From the NCBI GenBank assembly GCA_017395935.1, contig JAFQNL010000013.1:62001-126000 (forward strand): a DNA stretch of 64,000 bases, given 5' to 3'. Positions 10,873-22,627 of this stretch are shown here, piece by piece. Origin of the DNA: Oscillospiraceae bacterium. Lineage in GTDB: Bacteria; Bacillota; Clostridia; Oscillospirales; Oscillospiraceae. Below the pieces are notes generated by a model. The model was not told the DNA's origin. It did not search any database and worked only from the letters and a program-made list of their open reading frames with translations. Positions within the stretch are counted from its first letter, which is position 1; the number at the start of each line of letters is the position of its first letter. Both the position numbers and the translations under genes were made by a program.

Positions 10873-11514
10873 TCATGGAAAGAAAATTGTCCATGGGTCT
10901 CGCCGGGGTGGATCACTTTCAAAGCGCAGCTTCTCTTCAGTCTGAGGGTGGCGGAAGGCCACTGAATGGGACCAGAGGGCAATTCCATCCATCTCCCGGG
11001 CAGGCGCGCCGTACTTTTTATCCCCCACCAGCGGCAAATCACGGGAGGAGAACTGCGCTCTGATCTGGTGGGTCCGGCCGGTCTCCAAATGGATCCGGAT
11101 CAGGCTCAGCCCCTCCCTCCGGTCCAGCACCCGGTAGCGCAGGATGGCCTCCTGCGCTTCTTTACCCGGCCGATCGGTGACATAGGTCTTTTTCTCCTCC
11201 TTACAGCGAAGGAGCAGATCACGAAAGGTCCCCTCCTCCTGCTCCGGGGATCCGTGAACAAGGGCAAGGTAGTTTTTTTCAAAGCTCCGGTCCCGCACCT
11301 GAGCGGAAAGTCTCCGGGAAGCCTCCCGGGAACGGGCCAGCACCATCACGCCACCTACTACCCGATCCAGCCGATGGACAGTCCGGACACAGCTTTTTTC
11401 CTCCCCCAGATAGTCCCGGATCAGATCCGGAAGACCGCCGGGCTCGTCTGTAGAGAGGACCCCTGCCGGTTTCAGGCAGACAATGATCCGATTGTCCTGA
11501 TAAAGAATGTCCAT
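10873..11514 (-). CDS. RluA-family RNA pseudouridine synthase
   Basis: A 213-residue protein. The catalytic motif H-R-L-D-R is near residues 47-51 with the essential Asp at about 50, followed by V-V-G-G-V-M-V where most relatives have T-S-G. The later I-x-L-x-T-G-R-T-H-Q-I-R motif is near 140-151. There is no N-terminal S4 domain, so it is a short-form RluA member, and the exact rRNA or tRNA target cannot be assigned. It converges on the TIM-barrel gene. Confidence 0.88.
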   Translation of the reverse strand: MDILYQDNRIIVCLKPAGVLSTDEPGGLPDLIRDYLGEEKSCVRTVHRLDRVVGGVMVLARSREASRRLSAQVRDRSFEKNYLALVHGSPEQEEGTFRDLLLRCKEEKKTYVTDRPGKEAQEAILRYRVLDRREGLSLIRIHLETGRTHQIRAQFSSRDLPLVGDKKYGAPAREMDGIALWSHSVAFRHPQTEEKLRFESDPPRRDPWTIFFP

Positions 11515-11570
11515 GAGATACGACCTTCCCTCGCTTTTTCTGCTATCATCATAACCTGAAACTTTCCTGT

Positions 11571-11599
11571 TTACAATCCCTTTTCTCCGGTACTATAAT
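11571..11599 (+). promoter_or_regulatory. Promoter of the EamA transporter gene
   Basis: TTACAA (11571-11576), 17 bases, TATAAT (11594-11599). Confidence 0.75.
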
Positions 11600-11632
11600 A
11601 GGTGGAAGTCTTTTACTGAGAGGGGATAGCTC

Positions 11633-12550
11633 ATGACCACCGATGCTCCCGCCGCTTTCGAAGAGGGTAAGAAAGAACATCTTCTCGCGCTGTTGGCTGT
11701 CACCGCCGGCCAGATTATCTGGGGCTTCAGCTATCTCTTTACCCGACTGGCCCTCCGGACCGCTCATCCGGATGTATTGCTGTCTATGCGTTTTCTGCTG
11801 GCTTCCGGCCTGATGACTCTAATGGTATTGACCGGCAAAGCCAAAGTCTCGTTTCGAGGCAAAAACCTTCGGCCGCTGATTCTGCTGGTGTTGACCGAGC
11901 CACTGTACTTCTATTTTGAGAGCTATGGTATCCTTTACTCCAACTCCACCTTTGCCGGCGTGGTGCTGGCAGTGGTTCCGGTGGTCTCTATTTTTATGGC
12001 CATTCTCTTTCTCCGGGAGTATCCCACCCGACATCAGGCTATTTTCTGCCTGCTGCCCATTGCCGGAGTAATCATGATGACGCTGGAAGGACAGGAGCTG
12101 GGTGTGGTCCAGCCTCTGGGGGTCTTTTTCCTCGCCGGCTGTTGTCTGGCTTCAGCCACCTTCAAGATCTGCAACCGGAAGTCATCGGAGGAGTTCACCG
12201 CTTTTGAACGGACCTACATGGTACTTCTGGTATCAGCAGTTGTTTTTACCCTCAGCGCCCTGAGAAGTACCGGAGGAGATCTGGATCTCTTTCTTGCCCC
12301 CCTCTCCCAGCCCAGCTTTCTCTTCTCGCTGATCATGCTGGCGGTCTTTTGCTCTTTTACCGCAAACCAGCTGGTCAACTATGCTGTCGCTCGGATGTCG
12401 GTTGTTAAGCTCTCTTCCTTTGGCGCTTTGACTACGCTCTGTTCCATGTTTGCCGGTGTGATCTTTCTGGACGAGCCGTTCACCCTTCTGTCTATGATTG
12501 GCGCGCTGCTCATTCTGGTCGGCATTCGGGAAGTAACCCGAGGTAAATAA
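11633..12550 (+). CDS. EamA/DMT-family transporter
   Basis: A 305-residue protein with about ten hydrophobic segments in two five-helix halves, the EamA (drug/metabolite transporter) layout. The first half begins I-I-W-G-F-S-Y-L-F-T-R, and the second ends with the conserved F-A-G-V-I-F-L-D-E-P region near residue 280. Such proteins export metabolites or amino acids through the inner membrane. Substrate is not predictable. It has its own promoter and a terminator. Confidence 0.9.
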   Translation: MTTDAPAAFEEGKKEHLLALLAVTAGQIIWGFSYLFTRLALRTAHPDVLLSMRFLLASGLMTLMVLTGKAKVSFRGKNLRPLILLVLTEPLYFYFESYGILYSNSTFAGVVLAVVPVVSIFMAILFLREYPTRHQAIFCLLPIAGVIMMTLEGQELGVVQPLGVFFLAGCCLASATFKICNRKSSEEFTAFERTYMVLLVSAVVFTLSALRSTGGDLDLFLAPLSQPSFLFSLIMLAVFCSFTANQLVNYAVARMSVVKLSSFGALTTLCSMFAGVIFLDEPFTLLSMIGALLILVGIREVTRGK

Positions 12551-12561
12551 GCGCATAAAAC

Positions 12562-12596
12562 AGACCCGTGAGACGCTTTTCGCTCACGGGTCTTTC
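12562..12596. terminator. Terminator between the transporter and lipoprotein genes
   Basis: AGACCCGTGAG (12562-12572) pairs with CTCACGGGTCT (12583-12593), then TTTCT. It serves two converging genes. Confidence 0.85.
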
Positions 12597-12603
12597 TCAT
12601 TGC

Positions 12604-13536
12604 TTATCGAAGGGTATATCCTTCAAAGGTGGCAGATGCTTTTGAAAAGGGCGCAACCAGATCATCCTTGACGATTCGATAGGAACCGTCCTCCAGATCT
12701 CCGTAGATATTCAGGTCTGCCGTCACTTCAACGCTCGCTCCATCTTCAAGCAGATAGGCTACGTCATTAAAGCCGTAGCCGGCCATCTCAACGGGAAGAA
12801 TATACCACTGACCCCCCACCTCTTTCTGGAGCGAGAAATGCTCACTGTAGCCAATCTCATGGCCGCTGTAGTTGTGAATAACCAATGTGGCAATACCGTC
12901 AGAGATCTGTTTGACGTACATTTCCGCCCCCAGCTCCATGGGCGACATGATTCCGTATTCCTCAGAATCGGCCGGCACCAAAAAGCTGCTGTTATAGTCT
13001 GCCAGATAGCCAGCGTTCGGGAAGGAAAGAATTCCACTCTCTCCCTCCAGAGCAAGCTCTTCAAGTTCCTCCCAGAGTCCGGCGAAATCCGCTTCCACAT
13101 ACCACGCCTGTCCCTCTCTATCCAGCCAAATGCCGTTGGACCAGGCCGCGTTCAGATCCCGTCCCTCTTTATCCGAAATCCAGAGCCCATAACAGGGCAG
13201 CGACCAATCCTTCAGTGTCTCCTGTTCACAGGGTTCAGCGGCAAGAGCATTGAGTCGCTCCAAAACGGCCTGCTCCTGTTCCGTCTCATAGAGGGTGCGG
13301 GTTGTCACCCGCTGTCCGTCAAAACAATAAACTACCAGCGCGCTGGTCTCAGGGCTGGCCGTCTCCAGCAAATTGCCCGGTCTGGGTGTATAGGCCTTCT
13401 CCTGCTCGTCAGCCATCTCCCCTTCCGGGGCCAGCGGAGCTCCGTCTGCCTCCCCGGCAGGGACGGGTTCTGCCCCGCAGCCGGTAAGGAGCAGAAGAGA
13501 CAGCAGGACAAGGAGTAAGGTTCGGATCTGATTCAT
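12604..13536 (-). CDS. Lipoprotein with C-terminal Ig-like domain
   Basis: Start at 13536 (MNQIRTLLLVLLSLLLLTGC) gives a clean lipobox L-T-G-C ending at Cys20; the in-frame extension to 13575 would put extra residues before the signal peptide. After an acidic, Pro-rich linker comes a mixed domain, then a beta-rich C-terminal domain (about 205-310) with a pattern like the bacterial Ig-like domain found in many clostridial lipoproteins. It should be anchored to the outer face of the membrane. Role unknown. Confidence 0.82.
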   Translation of the reverse strand: MNQIRTLLLVLLSLLLLTGCGAEPVPAGEADGAPLAPEGEMADEQEKAYTPRPGNLLETASPETSALVVYCFDGQRVTTRTLYETEQEQAVLERLNALAAEPCEQETLKDWSLPCYGLWISDKEGRDLNAAWSNGIWLDREGQAWYVEADFAGLWEELEELALEGESGILSFPNAGYLADYNSSFLVPADSEEYGIMSPMELGAEMYVKQISDGIATLVIHNYSGHEIGYSEHFSLQKEVGGQWYILPVEMAGYGFNDVAYLLEDGASVEVTADLNIYGDLEDGSYRIVKDDLVAPFSKASATFEGYTLR

Positions 13537-13605
13537 AGTATACAGCTCCTTTCTGATCGTTCTGGTAACAATCATACGAATGAGCGGCCGTTTTTGCTGC
13601 CTGGA

Positions 13606-13643
13606 ACAAAAAATTACGCCCGGAGGATATATCCTCCGGGCGT
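13606..13643 (-). terminator. Terminator of the carAB operon
   Basis: ACGCCCGGAGGAT (13616-13628) pairs with ATCCTCCGGGCGT (13631-13643). On the minus strand a T-rich run (13607-13615) follows. Confidence 0.82.
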
Positions 13644-13652
13644 TTCCGGTAA

Positions 13653-16845
<3,193 letters not shown>

Positions 16846-16853
<8 letters not shown>

Positions 16854-17940
16854 TGCGGTTACCTCCCTTGTTGTCTTCGATCATGCGGATGAACTCCACC
16901 AGCTGATGATCGGGCTTCAGGGTGCTGGAGGTCATTTCGGGCTGGAACTGGATGGTAAAGACAGGCCGGGTCAGATAGCGGAGGCCTTCCACCGTATTGT
17001 CGTGGACATGGACGTGGCTGATCTGAGCGACGGCAGGATCAATGGTATCAGCCTTGACAGCATATCCGTGGTTCTGGGTAGAGATAATGCAGCAATTCCG
17101 GGCCAGATCACGGACGGGATGGTTAGCGCCCCGGTGGCCGTAGAGCAGCTTCTCGGTCTTGGCTCCGGTGGCCAGAGCAACCAGCTGGTGGCCCAGACCC
17201 ATAGCGAAGATGGGAAGGCCGGACTCATAAAGCTTCTTCACTTCGGCAATAATAGCCTCACACTCGCTGGGATCGCCAGGGCCGTTGGAGAGGACGATGC
17301 CCTCATAGCCGCCGGAGAGAAGCTCCTCAGCCTTGACAGAGGCAGGATAGATGGTCAGATCACAGCCGTGCTTTTCATTCAGCCGCTTGATAACACTGAA
17401 CTTCTCGCCCAGATCCACCATGGCCACCTTGGGGCCCTTGCCTTCCAGATGGCTGATCTGGCTGGACGTGACACGTTCCACAGCGCCGGCAACCTTATAG
17501 TCAGCCAGCTTTGCCAGAATGGCCTGCAGGTCGTAACTCTCCTCGCAGGTGATGCAGGCATTCATAACGCCCTCGGAGCGGAGCATGCGGGTGATGGACC
17601 GGGTGTCGATGTCCTGGATACCGGTTACACCATGACGGATCAGGTAGTCGTTAAGGGTGCTGGTGCAGCGGAAATTGCTGCCCCGCTGGGCCAGATGGCG
17701 GATCACAAGGCCCTTGACCCAAACATTGTCGGACTCGTCATCTTCATTGTTGGTACCGTAGTTGCCGATAAGGGGGTAAGTCATGAGCAGGCCCTGACCC
17801 TCGTAGCAGGGATCAGTCAGAAGCTCCTGATAGCCCACCATAGAGGTATTGAACACCAGCTCGAAGACCACATCTTCGGTACTGCCGATGCTCTCACCCG
17901 TAAAAACGGCTCCATTGGCCAGAATCAGTGTTGCTTTCAT
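16846..17940 (-). CDS. carA: Carbamoyl-phosphate synthase small subunit with degenerate glutaminase site
   Basis: A 364-residue CarA with N-terminal domain and class I amidotransferase domain, starting at the ATG 17940 rather than the TTG at 17943. Overall fold motifs are kept (L-S-N-G-P-G-D-P near 218, Q-N-H-G-Y-A-V near 289). The nucleophile position is changed: the usual G-I-C-L-G-H-Q reads A-M-G-L-G-H-Q, with Gly248 for Cys. The His of the H-P-E motif is also lost: Q-F-Q-P-E, with Gln333; Glu335 remains. The P-G-P-x-D motif after it is absent. The subunit is probably structural, with the complex using free ammonia. The reading frame is full length and overlaps carB. Confidence 0.93.
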
Positions 17941-18088
17941 CAATCAAGTCCACCTTTCGCTTTTGCCGGGTTGCCAATGCTCTTTTCACCGTCTTTTCAG
18001 ACGTTTCAAGGCATTTTGGCAAAAAAAGAGAGTAAGCCCCACGCAAGGGGCCTCCTTGACGTTCGGTTTACTCTCCGGATTCACATCT
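17941..18088 (-). promoter_or_regulatory. carA leader with putative pyrimidine-responsive attenuator
   Basis: On the minus strand the leader carries AAUCCGGAGAG (18072-18082), which resembles the PyrR-binding loop consensus (ARUCCNGNGAGG). A hairpin GAGAGTAA ... TTACTCTC (18068-18075 with 18028-18035) has an inner GCCCC-TTGCGT-GGGGC stem and is followed by seven T (18021-18027). This is the layout of a transcription attenuator: an anti-antiterminator overlapping a terminator. PyrR control is inferred from the motif and from the pyrimidine gene downstream; no pyrR gene is in the window. Confidence 0.6.
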
Positions 18089-18094
18089 CGGATT

Positions 18095-18123
18095 AGAATA
18101 TCATATTTTACGTCTTTTGACAA
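18095..18123 (-). promoter_or_regulatory. carAB promoter
   Basis: On the minus strand: TTGTCA, 17 bases, TATTCT. Transcription would start near 18088 and run through the attenuator into carA. The rest of the 17,941-18,246 gap is AT-rich, with only the DUF421 ribosome site recognised at its right end. Confidence 0.8.
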
Positions 18124-18246
18124 GAAAGAATTTACTTTCTGCAATTATGCCAAATTGCTTTCTGGCGTGTTCCCGGAATCCGGCAAATTTACCACCCGCT
18201 CTTTTATCGTCCCTTTTCGCGGGGACTCCAGTTTAGAGGAGGAACC

Positions 18247-18927
18247 ATGCTGATTGCCTTTTTCCGGACTGTCATACTCTATCTGCTCATCGTTATCGGC
18301 ATCCGCCTGATGGGTAAGCGTCAGGTGGGTGAACTGGAACCGGCAGAGCTGGTACTGGCCATGCTGCTGTCCGATCTGGCCGCCGTACCTATGCAGGACT
18401 TCGGAATCCCTCTGATCTACGGTCTGATTCCCATTGTCACCCTGCTGGCGCTGACCATGCTGCTGTCGGTGCTGACACTGAAGAGTCTACGTTTCCGGCG
18501 ACTGCTGTGCGGACGGCCCAGTATTGTCGTCCGTCAGGGTGTTATTCTGCAGCAGGAACTAAGCCGGACCCGGATGACGCCGGAAGAGTTAATGGAGGAA
18601 CTGCGCCTGCAGGGAATCTCTGACCTGCGGCAGGTGAACTACGCCATTCTGGAGACCAGCGGCCAATTGTCCGTTCTGCTTCGGGCTCGGGCACAGCCGG
18701 TCACTCCGGCGGATCTGGGGCAGGAGCCCGAGGAGGCCGGTCTCCCTCTTACAATCATCAATCAGGGGCTGGTTTTTACGGACAATCTCAGTCGCCGGGG
18801 ATTGGATCAGCGTTGGCTGGCCCGGGAGCTGAGCAGCCGCGGCTTCCGATCGCCCCGCGAGGTCTTCTTTATGACGGTAGATGAAGCCGGCAATGTCTGC
18901 TGTATGGCAAAGGAGGAGGGCAAATGA
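18247..18927 (+). CDS. DUF421 (YetF-family) membrane protein
   Basis: A 226-residue protein with three membrane helices in the first 75 residues, then the soluble DUF421 domain with R-R-L-L-C-G-R-P-S near 90 and D-L-R-Q-V-N-Y-A-I-L-E near 122, both typical of YetF. Function of the family is unknown; members are often linked to sporulation or the cell envelope. AGAGGAGG precedes the start. It overlaps the DUF4363 gene by four bases, a common pairing in Clostridia. Confidence 0.88.
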   Translation: MLIAFFRTVILYLLIVIGIRLMGKRQVGELEPAELVLAMLLSDLAAVPMQDFGIPLIYGLIPIVTLLALTMLLSVLTLKSLRFRRLLCGRPSIVVRQGVILQQELSRTRMTPEELMEELRLQGISDLRQVNYAILETSGQLSVLLRARAQPVTPADLGQEPEEAGLPLTIINQGLVFTDNLSRRGLDQRWLARELSSRGFRSPREVFFMTVDEAGNVCCMAKEEGK

Positions 18928-19304
18928 GACGGATTGTGATTCCCCTTTTACTGCTGACCGGTATCTGTTTGGCCGGGAGCTGGAATCTGACCTTTCTTCG
19001 CGGCCATGTCCGATCCCTCTCCGCTCTGCTGGAACAGGCAGAGGCGGCCGCCGGCGCCGAAGACTGGCCACGGGCAGAAGCGCTTACTCAGCAGGCCCAG
19101 CAGCTCTGGCAGGCAAAACGCTCCTATATCTGTATCGTTCTTCATCAGGATCAGATTGAAGAGGCCGATGCCAGTTTCCACAGCGTCCTTGCCTTTATTC
19201 GCTGGCAGGAGCTGCCGGAATACACCTCGTCCAACGCCCTTCTATTGGCCCAACTGGAACATCTCTGGGCGGCAGAGCTGTTCACTGCCGAGAATCTGTT
19301 CTGA
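18924..19304 (+). CDS. DUF4363-family protein
   Basis: A 126-residue protein with one N-terminal hydrophobic segment (residues 5-18) and a helical extracytoplasmic part containing W-N-x-x-F near residue 16 onward and a W-x-x-A-K/E pattern. The family is of unknown function and regularly follows DUF421; the ATGA overlap here indicates coupled translation and probably a joint complex. Confidence 0.75.
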   Translation: MRRIVIPLLLLTGICLAGSWNLTFLRGHVRSLSALLEQAEAAAGAEDWPRAEALTQQAQQLWQAKRSYICIVLHQDQIEEADASFHSVLAFIRWQELPEYTSSNALLLAQLEHLWAAELFTAENLF

Positions 19305-19319
19305 AACACTGTTCCAGAC

Positions 19320-19348
19320 TTGACATTTTTCTTTTCAGGTTGTATGCT
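19320..19348 (+). promoter_or_regulatory. Promoter of the aldolase gene
   Basis: TTGACA (19320-19325), 17 bases, TATGCT (19343-19348). The in-frame ATG at 19320 lies in the -35 box, so it cannot be the real start. Confidence 0.85.
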
Positions 19349-19403
19349 TAAAAGCGAAAACTTTCGCACATTAAATCGCAATCATTTAATGGAGGTATCT
19401 CTT

Positions 19404-20381
19404 ATGAACCACAATCTGGTATCCTTCGTGCCCAATCTTCGGGTACTGGACTGTACCCTCCGGGATGGCGGTCTGGTCAATGACTCCTTCTTCTCGGATG
19501 AGTTCGCCCGAGCTCTGTACGAGGCAAACCTGAAATCGGGTGTAGACTATATGGAGATGGGCTATAAGTGCTCGAAGAAGATCTTCAGCACCGATCGATA
19601 CGGAAAATGGAAGTTCTGCGATGAGGATGATCTGCGGGCCATTGTGGGCGATAATAAGACGGGTATGAAACTCTCGGTCATGGCGGACGTCGGCCGGTGT
19701 GATTATGAGCAGGATATCCTGCCCAGATCGGAGAGCGTTATTGACATGATTCGGGTCGCTACCTATGTCAACGCCATCCCCACCGCCATTGACATGATCC
19801 AGGACGCCAAAAAGAAGGGTTATGAGACCACAGTTAATATCATGGCCGTCTCCAAAGTCAACGGCGAGGATCTGAAGAACTCGCTGGAACTGCTGGGTCA
19901 GTCGGACGTGGACGTGATCTATCTGGTGGACTCCTTCGGTTCCTTCTATCCCGAACAGATTCAGCGGCTCACCGACCAGTACATGGAGGTGGCTGTCCGG
20001 TACAACAAAAAGATCGGTATTCATGCTCACAACAATCAGCAGCTGGCCTTCGCCAATACCATTGAAGCTATGAACAAGGGCTGCGGCGCAACCTATCTGG
20101 ACGCCACCGTCAACGGTCTGGGTCGGGGCGCCGGCAATTGCCATCTGGAAAGTCTGCTCAGCTTCCTGAGAAATCCCAAATACAAGACCATTCCCCTGCT
20201 CCGTTTTATTGAGCAGTACATCCTACCCCTGAAGGCCGAGGGGCTCAAGTGGGGCTATGATATTCCCTATATGCTCACCGGCGAGCTCAACGCTCACCCT
20301 TCCTTTGCTATTAAGTTTATCAAGGAGGGTCGGTTGGATTACTACAACTTTTTTCACGAGCTGCTTGACGATACCTTCTGA
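19404..20381 (+). CDS. HMGL-like aldolase-superfamily protein
   Basis: Start 19404 follows GGAGG and the promoter. The 325 residues form a TIM barrel of the HMG-CoA lyase/4-hydroxy-2-oxovalerate aldolase type: L-D-C-T-L-R-D-G-G near residues 15-23 (metal-binding Asp and substrate-binding Arg) and I-G-I-H-A-H-N-N near 205-212 (metal-binding H-x-H). No regulatory or DRE-type leucine synthase domain follows. It catalyses aldol-type carbon bond cleavage or formation, but the substrate is unclear and no pathway neighbours help. Strong promoter and terminator suggest it is a single-gene unit. Confidence 0.85.
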   Translation: MNHNLVSFVPNLRVLDCTLRDGGLVNDSFFSDEFARALYEANLKSGVDYMEMGYKCSKKIFSTDRYGKWKFCDEDDLRAIVGDNKTGMKLSVMADVGRCDYEQDILPRSESVIDMIRVATYVNAIPTAIDMIQDAKKKGYETTVNIMAVSKVNGEDLKNSLELLGQSDVDVIYLVDSFGSFYPEQIQRLTDQYMEVAVRYNKKIGIHAHNNQQLAFANTIEAMNKGCGATYLDATVNGLGRGAGNCHLESLLSFLRNPKYKTIPLLRFIEQYILPLKAEGLKWGYDIPYMLTGELNAHPSFAIKFIKEGRLDYYNFFHELLDDTF

Positions 20382-20407
20382 TCTGATTGAGCCGGAAGAT
20401 ACAGTTA

Positions 20408-20441
20408 CCCCCTGAAAGGCACAGCCCTTCAGGGGGTTTTT
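20408..20441 (+). terminator. Terminator after the aldolase gene
   Basis: CCCCCTGAA (20408-20416) pairs with TTCAGGGGG (20428-20436), followed by TTTTT. Confidence 0.9.
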
Positions 20442-20444
20442 CTG

Positions 20445-20774
20445 TCAAAAGATATCGTTTTGTACCGGAATAATATAGTAGACCGGCTCTTCATAGGGGT
20501 GGACCCGGCGGATAATGGCCGCGGCCTCCTCTGCCCGTTCTGCCGGGCAGGGAAACTCAACTTTGAGCTCATCCGCCTGTGTGAGCTCGCCCACCGTGCC
20601 CAGCCACGGATCGCTCCCCTCAAGAGACTTCCAGTACCCACGGCTGGGCTGTACGGCCATAACATGGCTGTAATTGCCCACCCGGCAGAGGCCGGCCTGA
20701 TCCAGTGCCTGCCGGAGCGGTTCCAGCGTCTGGGGCGGAAGATAGACTTCCAGCTTGACGGTTGTACCTGCCAT
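20445..20774 (-). CDS. YqfO/CutA-like small protein
   Basis: A 109-residue protein with the pattern of the insert domain of NIF3-family proteins such as YqfO, which has a CutA-like fold: V-K-L-E-V-Y-L-P near the start, G-x-x-G-N-Y near 33, and H-P-Y-E-E-P near 93. Stand-alone copies are common in Clostridia. Possible metal or signalling role; not established. Last gene of a tightly spaced leftward cluster. Confidence 0.78.
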   Translation of the reverse strand: MAGTTVKLEVYLPPQTLEPLRQALDQAGLCRVGNYSHVMAVQPSRGYWKSLEGSDPWLGTVGELTQADELKVEFPCPAERAEEAAAIIRRVHPYEEPVYYIIPVQNDIF

Positions 20775-20778
20775 GGCA

Positions 20779-21792
20779 TCAGTCCCTCAGCACGTTTTGG
20801 ATGGACTGGTAGCAGTCGATGACCCGATCACACCAGCGGTCAAACTCCGGATCCATGGTCTGCATCTCCGGATGGTCAGCCATAGCCCGGGCTGCCCGGG
20901 TCAGGCCTTCCGCCATGGACACGCTGCAGATGAATTCGGGCACCGTCCGCTTGATCTTGCTGTTATCAAAGATTACATTGGCTGACTTATCGCCCAGAAG
21001 TGCTCCCTGCAGATCGTACTCCTTGCCCCAGTGGGCCAGCAGGTCGGAGGGGATATGGACAGCATGCAGCTCAACGTTCAGCGCTTTGGCAATAACCTGA
21101 TAGATCTGGTTCCATGTAAGGCCTTCATCGCTGGTGATGTGGTAGGCGTTGGCCAGCGCGCGAGGATTTCCCATCAGCCCCACATAACCCTTTGCAAAGT
21201 CGGAAGCGTGGGTCAAAGTCCAGAGCGCGGTACCATCACCGGGGATAATGACGCTCTTTCCTTGAAGCATCCGCCACAGGGTCTGCCAGCTGCCCTTTTT
21301 CCCGTGCAGCGCCACCGGGCAGGAACGCTCCCAGTAGGTATGGCTGGGCCGGACGATAGTTACCGGGAAGCCGGTCTCCCGATGCGCCTTCATAAGCGTC
21401 TCTTCAGCGGCCGCCTTATTTCTGGAATAGGCCCAGTAAGGATTGACCAGAGGGGTGCTCTCGGTGATAGGCAGGGCGGCAATCGGTTTTTGGTAGGCAG
21501 AGGCGCTGGAGATAAAGATATACTGGCCGCATTTGCCGGAGAAGAGCCGGATATCCCGCTCCACGTCCTCCGGAGTATAGGAGACAAACTGTCCCACCAC
21601 ATCAAAGCGCCGGCCCTCCAGCAGGCGGGCGACAGCCGCTTCGTCATGAATATCTCCCACCAGGTTCTCTACCCCATCGGGCACAGGGCGGCTGCCTCGG
21701 TTGAGCAGGGTCACTTCCCAGCCTTTTTTCAGACAGTGAGCCACTACAGAGGTACTTATGGTGCCGGTTCCGCCAATGAACAGCGCTTTCAT
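20779..21792 (-). CDS. NAD-dependent epimerase/dehydratase-family protein (extended SDR)
   Basis: A 337-residue extended short-chain dehydrogenase/reductase: nucleotide-binding G-G-T-G-T-I-S at residues 7-13, and the later Y-W-A-Y-S-R-N-K-A catalytic-type tyrosine/lysine region near 138-146. It resembles plant CSP41-like and sugar-nucleotide epimerase relatives. Substrate unknown. Downstream of queH by 28 bases. Confidence 0.85.
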   Translation of the reverse strand: MKALFIGGTGTISTSVVAHCLKKGWEVTLLNRGSRPVPDGVENLVGDIHDEAAVARLLEGRRFDVVGQFVSYTPEDVERDIRLFSGKCGQYIFISSASAYQKPIAALPITESTPLVNPYWAYSRNKAAAEETLMKAHRETGFPVTIVRPSHTYWERSCPVALHGKKGSWQTLWRMLQGKSVIIPGDGTALWTLTHASDFAKGYVGLMGNPRALANAYHITSDEGLTWNQIYQVIAKALNVELHAVHIPSDLLAHWGKEYDLQGALLGDKSANVIFDNSKIKRTVPEFICSVSMAEGLTRAARAMADHPEMQTMDPEFDRWCDRVIDCYQSIQNVLRD

Positions 21793-21820
21793 CCTTTTGC
21801 TCCTTTCTTAAACGTGTCTT

Positions 21821-22366
21821 TCAGGGAATCAGTTTTTTCGGTTTGATATAGCGCTCTTCCTCAGAAAAAACGCATCCACAATACTTTTGCATATACATAC
21901 CCAGCTCCCGGGCCCGGTCCTGTCCGGCCCGGAAAAGGGGGCGGAAATCCCGGTAGAGAAACTCTACCTGAAACTCCTCCGCTGCCCGCTGGGCCACCTG
22001 ATACATGAGCTCATGCTTCTGATAGGGACTGATAAAAAGACTGGAGGTGAAGCTATCAAAGCCATTCTCCGCCGCGTATTGAGCTGTTCGGTACAGGCGC
22101 ATCTCATAGCACTTGACGCACCGTCCGGCGATGTTGTCAGCTACTGCCCGAACAAAGGGGCGCAGGGCATACTCGTTCTGGATAACGAGGGGCATTTCAA
22201 TAGCTTTGGCGTATTCTTCCAGCGTATTGCGCCGGGCCCGAAACTCGGTAACCGGGTGGATATTGGGATTATACCAGAAGCCGGTGACCTCCCGTCCCTC
22301 CTCCCGGAGGGTGTCGATGCACATATTGGCGCAGGGAGCGCAGCAGCAGTGAAGCAGCGTTTTCAT
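21821..22366 (-). CDS. queH: Epoxyqueuosine reductase QueH
   Basis: Start at 22366 (MKTLLHCCCAPCANM) follows AAGGAGA; the longer frame to 22468 overlaps the upstream relic. Conserved cysteine clusters of QueH are present: H-C-C-C-A-P-C (residues 6-12), C-V-K-C-Y-E-M-R-L near 85, and Y-C-G-C-V-F-S near 167. QueH is the non-cobalamin enzyme that reduces epoxyqueuosine to queuosine in tRNA, the last step of the wobble-base modification. The rest of the queuosine pathway is not nearby; it may use salvaged precursor. Confidence 0.93.
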   Translation of the reverse strand: MKTLLHCCCAPCANMCIDTLREEGREVTGFWYNPNIHPVTEFRARRNTLEEYAKAIEMPLVIQNEYALRPFVRAVADNIAGRCVKCYEMRLYRTAQYAAENGFDSFTSSLFISPYQKHELMYQVAQRAAEEFQVEFLYRDFRPLFRAGQDRARELGMYMQKYCGCVFSEEERYIKPKKLIP

Positions 22367-22379
22367 ATTGTCTTCTCCT

Positions 22380-22622
22380 TTACCATACAAAGGGAATCTG
22401 TCGGTATTTGACTCGCTGTTTGTAGTCGGAATACCCTGCCAGTTCCCGCTCCAGCAGCGCTTCCTCATGGCGGATCCGCTTTGCCATGAGCAGCGGATAG
22501 GTCAAAAAGACCAGAAATCCCCAGAATAAGCCCAGTACCAGCGGAATAGAAAGAAAGAGCAGGAGCAGGACCAGCAGCAGGCCGGCCAGATATTTTGTCA
22601 GCGCGTTCAGAATCAGTTACAT
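22380..22622 (-). pseudogene. Relic of an isoprenylcysteine methyltransferase (ICMT)-family gene
   Basis: On the minus strand an ATG (22622) is followed at once by TAA, then an open frame. It begins L-I-L-N-A-L-T-K-Y-L-A-G, like the N-terminus of ICMT/PEMT-type membrane methyltransferases. It then runs straight into the family's C-terminus: P-L-V-L-G, A-K-R-I-R-H-E-E-A-L-L-E, and the closing K-Y-R-Q-I-P-F-V-W. The central third, with the SAM-binding region, is missing. The two parts meet in a Leu/Phe-rich stretch that both ends share, suggesting deletion by recombination. It sits in the leftward cluster between bioY and queH. Confidence 0.72.
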
Positions 22623-22627
22623 TTTTC

